Of a stretch of 64,000 bases of DNA, positions 19,265 to 27,544 are shown piece by piece. Source of the stretch: Bradyrhizobium algeriense (GTDB taxonomy: Bacteria > Pseudomonadota > Alphaproteobacteria > Rhizobiales > Xanthobacteraceae); NCBI RefSeq assembly GCF_003062295.1, contig NZ_PYCN01000026.1:1-64000 (forward strand), written 5' to 3'. How positions within the stretch are numbered: the first letter of the stretch is position 1; each line of letters begins with the position of its first letter. Both the position numbers and the translations under genes were made by a program. The notes beneath the pieces are model-generated. The model saw nothing but the letters and a program-made list of their open reading frames with translations, was not told where the DNA came from and ran no database searches.

Positions 19265-20858
19265 TTAGAAGAATATCGAGGTAGACACCAACAAATTCAG
19301 AGCATGTCCCGTTTGGCGCGTGCGTGTAATGCTCGTCGGGTTGTTGATGTATGCCAGTCCTACACTTGCATATATCCCGGGGTGCCAGATGCGCGGTATA
19401 GGTGCCCAAGATCGCTGTGCTGTCGCGATGCACGAGATTCCCTTTAGCCAAGGCAGCGTCCACTGCAAAGTTGCTCCAGACGGTGTTAGTGGCAACAATA
19501 GCAATCTGATCACTGGGCCGGCTGTCAAACAGTCCCTTCGCATAGAGACGAAGCTCGTAATATTGACTGACTTTATTTAGGTCAGGTGGAGCGTACATTA
19601 CAGAGAAACCACCATAGATACCACGATATGCCGAGCCCTGGACATCAGACTGCCAGAGTTGCCTGTCCGCTGCGACGTAGTAGACGCTGTTCGCGTCGGC
19701 TCTCGATTGCTGCTGATACTGCAAGTTCTTGTAGGTGCTGTTATTGAAACCGGCGCCCGCCCGCAACCAGGTCTCGGGTAAGCCCGGAGCAGCTTTGTTC
19801 TTGTAGCCAATTTCATCAAGCAAAAGAATGCCCGCGTTGGCCGTGCTCCAGCTTAAGCCGGTGGGATTTTCGGTGATCTGCGCATACTGACCGTCTGGAC
19901 TGATTGAGCGCTGGATTGAGACCTTGTCATATAGGTGATCATCAAAATTGTACTTCACGTTGAGAGCTGGCGTAGGCGCGGCATTGTTGCTCATGCCAGC
20001 TTGATACAAAATATTCGACGAGGGGGCCAAAACGCTTGCTCCTGCGTTCCCTCCGACCAATGTGCCTGCGAACTCATTTACATTTCTGAGGTAACCCATT
20101 TTGAGTTCGAGTTTCCTGTCGAAAAACGTCTGGTAATAGGCCAATGTATTGAGACCCACTCTATCTGGCCCTCCGGGTTTCCATGTCCAGTACTGCTGCT
20201 CGGCTCCCACGACGATCTGACCATCGGGAATTCCAAAGCGGCTGAGATCGTAGGTCACAATCATGAAATTTACGGTACTAAATGTCGGATTCTGGCCCAT
20301 ATATAGCTGATTGGCGGTGGTGGCACTGGCTGCATTTGGCAGTTGATTGTCTACGAGGCTGATTACTGTCCCGCCAACGTAGCCGATCCCGACCTCTGCC
20401 AGCGCGGATCTAACGCCGCCTTTATCGTGATCTATCGTATCGGCAGGACCAGGGATATTGAGCCACATACCTTTTTCGCGGAGGTTCTCGAACTTTGCGA
20501 ATGGGTCGATCTCCTTTTGAGTTCTGTTTTTAGCAATTTCATCCGCACTGTCTCGCTTTGCGGAAGGCAAACTGGCAGTTTGTGCTAGCGCCGAATTACC
20601 GACGAGAAGCGTTGCTCGTTTGAGCTGGCGGCTTCGGAATTTTGTGACCGAATCGGACTCCATCTCAATTCTTCTTTTAGCAACCTCATCTGGAATGTCG
20701 CGTTTTGGCTTAGGCCCATTGGCAGTCTGTGCCAGCGCCGAACTGCCGACGAGGCTCGCTGCCAGGGAGAGTGCGATAGCCAGCCCTCTGTGCTTCGTAG
20801 TTGATCGAAAGCTGACAACGTGTGCCGCAGCCGTCGCCACGACAAAGTAACCATGCAT
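19265..20858 (-). pseudogene. OprB-like outer-membrane porin, C-terminal frameshift
   Basis: A 530-residue carbohydrate-porin-type protein. ATG 20858 follows CGGAG. Residues 1-44 form a signal peptide ending SSALAQT. The mature part has the alternating aromatic/polar strands of OprB-type barrels (MIVTYDLSRFGIPDGQIVVG, YYQTFFDRKLELKMGYLRNV, YGGFSVMYAPPDLNKVSQYY). Near 19377-19383 the C-run seems one base too long: skipping it gives GIYASVGLAYINNPTSITRT...LLVSTSIFF and a stop at 19265, the C-terminal phenylalanine typical of outer-membrane proteins. As written, the frame continues out of phase to 19251. Residues 35-74 and 84-123 are a tandem duplication. Confidence 0.7.
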
Positions 20859-21254
20859 AGTGAACTCCGCGTCCGCATTGCTAGTCTTGAATGGATTACG
20901 CTCCGGCCTGATTGGCCCGGAGCTGACCCCCAACCTTCTAATGTCTGAAGGCTCCGGGGCTGATGCTTGGCAGCAATCGGCCCGTCTATCTCAGCGATAC
21001 CCGCTGAGCCTTCCCGACCTCGTCACCGGCCGCCACGCGATTGGCTTTCGGCGACGCACGTGTCGAGCACGCCATACCGCGGCCAAGCCAATCGACTGTT
21101 CCAACGCAGTTCTGTTGCGCTGCCTCGGTGTCGACAGCGGCCGGCTCTATTCGGTGCCTTCGCTCGGCGAGATAGTGGCGACGGGCGGACGGCGCCGCCA
21201 CCAATACACTGCGAACGACCCGCCTCTTCCACCACAAGCATGAGGATTTCGGCC

Positions 21255-21525
21255 GTGCAGCATTCTGATCGAAGAAGACGTCTCCTTCGAGAAGATAGCA
21301 GTCATCAGAAAGCAGGGCTCGCGCGCCAGCGACGACGCGTTGGCTCCATGATGCTTCACTGGCATCGCGGTAGCCGACAGACGAGGCAACTGACAGGCCC
21401 GAAGCCGAGAGACCGTTGAAACCTGTGCGCTCGGCGATCGCGCCAGAAGGTCCATCATGGGCTCGCATAAGAAAGGAGAGATCGCGGTTGGAGCCGATTT
21501 GATAGCCGCAGATGCGTTGGCACAT
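21255..21525 (-). pseudogene. PEP mutase / nucleotidyltransferase remnant (phosphonate pathway)
   Basis: The minus frame encodes LSFLMRAHDGPSGAIAERTG then FNGLSASGLSVASSVGYRDA and SEASWSQRVV, closely matching phosphoenolpyruvate mutase (FLMEAH.G.SA.I..E.GF.G.WASGLS....GYRD..EASW.Q). Ten residues later comes DDCYLLEGDVFFD, resembling the nucleotidyltransferase half found fused to PEP mutase in phosphonate pathways. Some 250 codons in between appear to be deleted. The frame runs on to 20986 without recognisable features. Confidence 0.5.
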
Positions 21526-21561
21526 CCATCAGGGCCGTTGGAGCGGCCAGTTCTATATTGC

Positions 21562-22613
21562 ATCCCAGTTCCTTGACGTGTGACCCGCGCGACCTTTATT
21601 AACCGCCGATTGCCATGTGTCCGTCATCTCCTCCAACTGCTAACGTTGGTAGTTGACTGGGTCGCAAGGCGTTGCCTGTCGATGCACGGATCGTGGCTGT
21701 TTCGCTGCTCGGGGTGAGGCCCCTCGGCGACTAGACGAACTCTGGCGACGCTGGCATCGGTCCAGTGGAAATCGGGCGTCGGTCACTCGTGAGCGCTGCA
21801 GCCGCTCAGCTCTTTACGCGCCCATCTCTCGGCGGAAACGCAGTTAAACCGCGATTTGTTGATCTGCATCATTAGCGTCGTTCTCAAGCGACGGCTTTTA
21901 GGGGTTGCCCGGATCGGCCCAGGGAAGAAGTTGGCCGAGTTCATCGTTCGGGTGACCATTGACCATCATCCTCAGGATGTCGGTGACGTAGGCGAGAGGA
22001 CCGACGTCATTGATCTTGCAGATTTATGCCGACCGCCGGACTCGCCGAACGGTTTGTTTTCCCCAAGATTTTTCTGTGCAATTGGGCTCGACATAGTTGG
22101 CGTTGTGCTCCGTATTCGACTGCGCAGGCCAGGATAGCTTGAAGAGTAATTGGGCATGAGCCGACTATTCCGGCGCGTGAAGAGTGGACCCACGGGCAGC
22201 TCGTAGAGCTCTAAGTGGCGCGTCTCGTCAAGGGATGGACTTGCGGGCCACGGCAAGTGGCGATGACTAGCTCGATACGAGCCTGAAAGATAATTCAGGA
22301 AATAACGACTGGCTCGCATTCGGTGCCGGCAAATGGAAGATTGTTCGCAGGCTTTTTCTGAATGCGAGGAAATGCTGCGCCATGGCCGATGAAGACGAGA
22401 ACTATTGCTTTGCGGTGGCGCTATGATGTAGGAGCCGGCCATGCGCAAAAAGTGTCACATCGAACCGATCATAGGACTGGATGACCAAGCGATGAGGTCA
22501 ACGTTGCGGATAACGATTTGTCGATGGTCGCGGCTCGCTGCAGCTCTTGACCATCGTGTGATAGCGCGTCAACGAGAAAAGCCAACACAGACCCGGACAT
22601 CGAGCGAGGGACG
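21562..22613. other. No intact gene; possible IS66 TnpC tail
   Basis: Mostly short frames. On the minus strand at about 21900-21990 the reading TDILRMMVNGHPNDELGQLL followed by PWADP resembles the C-terminal end of IS66 TnpC (...GHP...I..LLPW). The rest has no assignable motif. Confidence 0.35.
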
Positions 22614-23135
22614 ATGGAGATGATGGATCAAACGGCCGGTTCGGACTTGCCGCCGGTATTGCACACGTCGTCGAGACGCGTTTCGTGGCTTTTACTACTC
22701 GTGGTTGTCCTCGTTGGCCTGTGCGCTGCAGGAGCCTATTTTTGGACCAACGTCGGACAATTTGTCGAGACGGTGGCGGCCGCCCGTGAAGTCGCCACAA
22801 TGCCAAGCTTGTCACCGGAGGACCGGGCGGCCCTGTCGGAGATTCAGTCGGGACAACAGAAGGCTAGCGACGAGCTCGCCGAACTCAACCGCAGCATCAG
22901 TGCCCAGCTGGCCGATTTAACACGAATCTCAGATCAAATCGCAGCGCTGACTTTACGAATCGACTCATTGCAGAATCCCGCACCCACGGCTTCTCCTCCT
23001 CATGTTCCTCGTCCGACGCCTGGCCATGCCGTGTCGGAGCCGGCCAAGACACTCGTGCGCTCGTCGAAACCACAAGGGCCGGTTTCCGTCGGGGGCGCGC
23101 CACTGGTCTCAGGACCGAAGCCTGACGAGCCTTGA
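22614..23135 (+). CDS. Single-pass membrane protein with coiled coil, hypothetical
   Basis: A 173-residue protein. Residues ~24-44 (VSWLLLLVVVLVGLCAAGAY) form one transmembrane helix after a short, probably cytoplasmic N-terminus. Residues ~68-120 have heptad character (SEIQSGQQKASDELAELNRS, ISDQIAALTLRIDSL), and the tail is proline-rich. Such proteins are common in Bradyrhizobium, but I know no function. GAGGGA just upstream could serve ATG 22614, 22620 or 22623; the first is used. It stands alone between remnants. Confidence 0.6.
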   Translation: MEMMDQTAGSDLPPVLHTSSRRVSWLLLLVVVLVGLCAAGAYFWTNVGQFVETVAAAREVATMPSLSPEDRAALSEIQSGQQKASDELAELNRSISAQLADLTRISDQIAALTLRIDSLQNPAPTASPPHVPRPTPGHAVSEPAKTLVRSSKPQGPVSVGGAPLVSGPKPDEP

Positions 23136-23414
23136 TGACATCCCAGAGTGCTACAGGCTAGTCCAGCCCGCCACCTGCTCGACGCGGTTGATCGTTTCTT
23201 GCAAAGCTGGGCCTGCCGGGCGATTACGGTGCCCAAAGCTTACGGCAGTGCCGGGGTCTCCAACGTGACGCTCGCCGAGCGGCGTCGCCATCGTTGCCGC
23301 AGCCGACGGCAGTCTGGATCAGATTCCACAGAACCATTTCACTACATGGTCGAGGCGCCGTCCTGTTAGCGACGAGCGGTGATGCTTTTGGATCCGCTCA
23401 CGCTGCTTGTTGTG

Positions 23415-24751
23415 CTAATAGGGTGAACGGTTGAGATAAGCGTCGAATGCGGCAGCAACAGCGCGAATCACAAAGCGGTGCTCCTGCCTCACGCGGATGA
23501 AACCCTTTTCGATGTCGACTACCCCGTCCTCGGCGAGCATCGACAAGCGTTCAGCTGATTCGAGAAAAGGGATCGCATAAACTCCGTGGGCGGCACAGAT
23601 TGCCGGCACGTCGGCCTCCAGATCGCACATCAGCCGCTCGATGATCGCGGCTCGGACGCGGTCTTCATCGGTGAGACGGTAGCCATTTGACGTCGCCAGA
23701 CGGCCAGCTCTGATGTGCCGGCTGTAGGAGCCTGTTGCAACATCGTTCTGGACGTAACCGTCGCCGAGACGGCCGATGGCCGACCTGCCGAAGCCGATCA
23801 GGGTTTTGCAGGTGTCGGCCGAGTAACCCAAGGAGTTACGCCGCAGGCGACCGGCTTTCTGCGCCAGCGCGAGCTCATCGTCCGGCAAGGCGAAATGGTC
23901 GAGCCCGATTTGGTGATAGCCGGCGGCGACAAGCGTATCGGCCACGGCCGCGGCCTGTTCGGCGCGGGCAGCGTTGTCCCCGGCAGCGCTGCCTCATCGA
24001 TCAGGCGCTGACGTTTCATATACGAAGGAACGTGCGCGTAGCCGAAAACCGCAAGCCGGTCCGGGCGCATGGCCACCGCCGTCGTCGCGCTCTCGACGCA
24101 GGACTGCACCGTCTGATTTGGGAGACCGAAAATGAGGTCGAAGTTGATGCGGCTTATTCCGTGCTGGCGCAGATTTTCGACGGCAGCGGCCGTCTGCGCC
24201 TTACTCTGGACCCGGTTGATCGCTTTTTGAACAATGGGATCGAAGCTCTGCACGCCGAGGCTCGCGCGGTTCACGCCGGCTGCTCCTAAGGCTTCGGCCA
24301 TCTCGACCGTGAACGTGCGCGGGTCGATCTCGACGGCGATCGCAGCCGTTTTCCTGAACGCGAAGCGGCGGCGCAGGAGTTCCATCAGGGCCAGGAACTC
24401 CGCTGGCTCGATGACGGTCGGCGTTCCGCCGCCGAAGTGCACGTCGCTCACGGGCAGCGCTTGCGGCGCTTGCTCCGCGACCAACCGGATCTCCTCGCGC
24501 AGCACCGACAAATAATTGAGGATCGGCGCAACCCGGCGAGTGATGGCCGTAGGGAAGCCGCAATACCAACAGATCGACCGGCAGAACGGAATGTGGAGAT
24601 AGAGCGACACGGAGTCGTCAGCCGGCAGGCGCCTCAGCCATTTCTCACAATCCTGTGCACCGACAGCCGGGGAGAACTCCGGTACAGTTGGATAGATGGT
24701 GTACCAAGGCAGGCGGGCATCGCAATACTTTTTCAGGATTGAGGCCTGCAA
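23415..24751 (-). pseudogene. hemN: Oxygen-independent coproporphyrinogen III dehydrogenase HemN, frameshifted
   Basis: A radical SAM enzyme that decarboxylates coproporphyrinogen III to protoporphyrinogen IX without oxygen. The first frame (TTG 24751, consistent with the family N-terminus) shows WYTIYPTVPEFSPAVG, the cluster motif HIPFCRSICWYCGFPT (CxxxCxxC), DVHFGGGTPT, EIDPRTFT and NFDLIFGLPNQTV. At 23978-23981 a G-run on the coding strand is one base short. The other frame then gives ARAEQAAAVADTLVAAGYHQ, IGLDHFALPDDELALAQKAG and the C-terminal domain to 23415. The joined length (~445 aa) is normal. A FixK-type box lies upstream. It is a frameshifted gene or a sequencing error. Confidence 0.85.
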
Positions 24752-24809
24752 CGGTTACTATCCCACGCTTATATCAGCATCACCCTAACCGCTGCGCTCC
24801 CCTGTGTCT

Positions 24810-24823
24810 TTGCGCCATATCAA
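24810..24823 (-). promoter_or_regulatory. FixK2/FNR-type box upstream of hemN
   Basis: On the coding strand this reads TTGATATGGCGCAA, fitting the Bradyrhizobium FixK2 pattern TTG(A/C)-N6-(T/G)CAA. It lies 59-72 bases upstream of the hemN start codon. A TAGGGT hexamer at 24787-24782 is about the right distance for a -10 element of a class II promoter. Rhizobial hemN genes are known targets of FixK-type regulators. Confidence 0.6.
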
Positions 24824-25130
24824 TCGGTCCGCTTTAGCCGCGAAATCTGCGTTCCGTCGATGTCCATGCTAAGGAGACCAGTTAGCATGATAGCGGGAGC
24901 GATAGCCACTCCCTGACACTCATTTAATGATTGTGAGAAGAAGGAATTTATCACACAACTGATGTTGAGAGCAGGGCTTGATGTCGAGGATCGACGTGCG
25001 CGCCGTTCCGCTTCGAGTCCCATCCCGCATGTTCGGTCTGATTGATGCGCTCGAGGCGAACGAGCGCTTCATGAGAAGCGCAGGGCGATCTCCTCAAAGC
25101 AACAACGAAATGGCAGAAGTGCGATTGCGC
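24824..25130. other. Intergenic region between hemN and hypE
   Basis: About 300 bases without a plausible gene on either strand. In other Bradyrhizobium hup clusters regulatory genes such as hoxX and hoxA follow hypE; I see no trace of them here. Confidence 0.4.
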
Positions 25131-26171
25131 TCAACAGATCCGGGGCAATTGTTCGCCCGACAGCCAATCGACAATTCGCCCGCCACCAAAGCTGGTTGAC
25201 ATCTGCACAAACTGATGATTGTCGGCTACGGCCTCGCCGATATCAGCCGCATCGCACCCGAGCGGATGCGCCTTCATGGCTGCAAGCACGGCATCGGCCA
25301 TGTCAGGCGCCACGATGGCAACGAGCTTGCCCTCGTTGGCGACATGTAGCGGATCAAGCCCAAGGAGTTCGCAGGCGGCGGCAACCGCCGGCTTCACCGG
25401 AATGGCCTCTTCCTGCAGGTGGAACCCGAGGCCCGACTGATGCGCAATCTCGTTGAGCATCGCCGCAAGACCGCCGCGCGTGGGGTCGCGCATCACCCGG
25501 ATGCTGCTGCCACCGGCCGCAACCATTAGGGCTACGAGATCATGCAGCGCTGCGGAATCCGAGACGATCTCGGTCTCGAAAGCGAGATTCTGGCGCCTCG
25601 ACATGATCGCCGTACCATGGTCGCCGAGACTGCCGGAGACCAGCACGCGGTCGCCGACCCTTGCCTTCTCGGCGGAGAGATCGAGCCCATCGGCTAAAAC
25701 CCCGACCCCCGTCGTCGAGATGAACAGGCCGTCCGCCTTCCCGCGCTCGACGACCTTGGTGTCGCCCGTGATGATGTAAACGCCGGCGGCGCGCGCGGCC
25801 TCGCCCATCGAATCCGCAATCGTCTTCAAATCCGAAAAGCGGAAGCCCTCCTCGATGATGAAACTTGCCGACAGATAGAGCGGACGCGCGCCGCCCATCG
25901 CGACATCATTGATCGTGCCGTGCACCGCGAGCGATCCGATATTGCCGCCGGGAAAGAACAGCGGCGAAATCACATAGCCATCGGTCGTCATCACCATCCT
26001 GCCGGCGCCAACATCGAAGGCCGCCTGATCGTTGCCGCGGGCGAGCCATTCATTGCCGAAGGCTTCGTGAAACAGGCCGGAGATCAGCTGCGCCATGGCG
26101 CGTCCCCCGGCGCCATGGGACAGGTCGACCCGTCCGTTCTTGATGTCGAGCTTGCGTTGATAGGCTCTCAT
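25131..26171 (-). CDS. hypE: Hydrogenase maturation factor HypE
   Basis: HypE dehydrates the carbamoyl group received from HypF on its C-terminal cysteine to a thiocyanate, the source of the cyanide ligands of the NiFe centre. The protein (346 aa) ends in PRIC, the required terminal cysteine. The PurM-like ATP-binding fold shows DLSHGAGGRAMAQLI, TTDGYVISPLFFPGGNIGSL and RDPTRGGLAAMLNEIA. The start used is ATG 26171, which overlaps the hypD stop (ATGA) and gives the usual MRAYQRKLD N-terminus. It is the last gene of the hup-hyp run. Confidence 0.95.
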   Translation of the reverse strand: MRAYQRKLDIKNGRVDLSHGAGGRAMAQLISGLFHEAFGNEWLARGNDQAAFDVGAGRMVMTTDGYVISPLFFPGGNIGSLAVHGTINDVAMGGARPLYLSASFIIEEGFRFSDLKTIADSMGEAARAAGVYIITGDTKVVERGKADGLFISTTGVGVLADGLDLSAEKARVGDRVLVSGSLGDHGTAIMSRRQNLAFETEIVSDSAALHDLVALMVAAGGSSIRVMRDPTRGGLAAMLNEIAHQSGLGFHLQEEAIPVKPAVAAACELLGLDPLHVANEGKLVAIVAPDMADAVLAAMKAHPLGCDAADIGEAVADNHQFVQMSTSFGGGRIVDWLSGEQLPRIC

Positions 26172-27310
26172 CACGCCCGCCTCAACCGATAATCGCGAAA
26201 CCGTCCATACGTCCATTGCGCGGCACAGGCGCCTTCCGATGAGACCATGCAGGATCCCATCGGGATTTCCGGCGTGCAGACGGTTCCGAACAGCTTGCAG
26301 TCAACCGGCCTCTTCACGCCGCGCAGGATGGCCCCGCACTCGCACGCCGGATTATCGGCGACGCGCACTTCGTGCATCGTGAAACGCATCTCGGCGTCGA
26401 ATTGAGCGTAAGCCTGCTTTAGCTTTAGTCCGCTATGGGGTACGAGCCCGAGCCCGCGCCATTCGAACTGGTCACGCAATTCGAAGATATCCGACACCTC
26501 TTCCTGGGCGCGCCGATTGCCTTTCCGAGTCACCGCACGGCTGTATTGGTTCTCCACCTCATGTCGGCCTTCGTTCACCTGCCGCACCAGCATCAGGATC
26601 GCCTGCATCATGTCGAGCGGTTCAAATCCCGCGATCACGATCGGCTTGCCGAATTGTTCTGCGAGGACCTCGTAAGGTTCCGTGCCGATGATGGTGCTGA
26701 CATGCGCAGGCCCGAGGAAGCCATCAATTTCGACCCGCCCGATATTGCGGATATCGGGACTCTCGAGAATGCTGTGCATCGCCGATGGAGTCAGCATGTG
26801 GTTGCAGAACACGCTGAAACTCTTCAGCCATTTCTTCTCGGCAAGCCGTATCATCACCGCTGTCGGCGGCGTCGTGGTCTCAAATCCAATGGCAAAAAAG
26901 ACCACCTCTCGATTCGGCGCCTGTTCGGCGATCCGGATCGCATCGAGCGTCGAGTAGACCATCCGAATGTCGGCGCCGAACGCCTTGGCGCTCAGCAGGG
27001 ATTTTCCCTGCGAGCCGGGCACGCGCATTAGGTCGCCATAGACACAGAGAGTGACCTCCGGCTGCTCGGCGAGCCTGATCGCCATGTCGATCCGGCTGGC
27101 GGGGAGAACACAGACGGGACAACCCGGCCCGTGGATCATGCGAACATTCGCAGGCAGCTTATCCTCCAGGCCATAGCGGGAAATCGCATGCGTGTGCCCG
27201 CCGCAGAATTCCATGAACCGATATTCCCTTTGCGAATCGGCTTCGGCGCCAATCACACGCGCTAGCCCCCGCGCGATGGTCTTGTCGCGAAATTCGTCGG
27301 CATATTTCAT
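26171..27310 (-). CDS. hypD: Hydrogenase maturation factor HypD
   Basis: HypD (379 aa) is the iron-sulfur scaffold on which, with HypC, the Fe(CN)2CO unit is built. Visible motifs are FCGGHTHAISRYG, GPGCPVCVLP and GFETTTPPTA. The C-terminal cysteines that hold the 4Fe-4S cluster are in NPACECGAIL...VDCKLFGTVCTPEIPMGSC. It overlaps hypC at its start and hypE at its end by four bases each (ATGA), so the three are probably translated together. Confidence 0.95.
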   Translation of the reverse strand: MKYADEFRDKTIARGLARVIGAEADSQREYRFMEFCGGHTHAISRYGLEDKLPANVRMIHGPGCPVCVLPASRIDMAIRLAEQPEVTLCVYGDLMRVPGSQGKSLLSAKAFGADIRMVYSTLDAIRIAEQAPNREVVFFAIGFETTTPPTAVMIRLAEKKWLKSFSVFCNHMLTPSAMHSILESPDIRNIGRVEIDGFLGPAHVSTIIGTEPYEVLAEQFGKPIVIAGFEPLDMMQAILMLVRQVNEGRHEVENQYSRAVTRKGNRRAQEEVSDIFELRDQFEWRGLGLVPHSGLKLKQAYAQFDAEMRFTMHEVRVADNPACECGAILRGVKRPVDCKLFGTVCTPEIPMGSCMVSSEGACAAQWTYGRFRDYRLRRA

Positions 27311-27543
27311 GACTGGAGGTCCTGCCCCACGCTGCCCAGCTCCTGTAGGAGCTGCAGCGTGCGCTTGGCTTCCGCCGGGTCAATTCTAGCCAGGGCATAG
27401 CCGACATGGACAAGGACGTAGTCCCCCACCGCGAGATCGTCGATGAACGCTATCGATATCTCCTTGCTGATGCCGTCGATGGACACGATGGCCATGTCAT
27501 CAGAAAGAATTTTCGCGACCTCAGCTGGTACCGAGAGACACAT
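27307..27543 (-). CDS. hypC: Hydrogenase assembly chaperone HypC
   Basis: A 78-residue chaperone that carries the Fe(CN)2CO unit from HypD to the HupL precursor. It starts MCLSVPAEV; the cysteine at position 2 is essential, and the conserved histidine is in DYVLVHVGYALARID. ATG 27543 lies one base past the hypF stop (TAATATG); a longer upstream frame would hide the N-terminal cysteine. HupF, encoded at 34219-34509, is its paralogue in the same cluster. Confidence 0.95.
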   Translation of the reverse strand: MCLSVPAEVAKILSDDMAIVSIDGISKEISIAFIDDLAVGDYVLVHVGYALARIDPAEAKRTLQLLQELGSVGQDLQS

Positions 27544-27544
27544 A

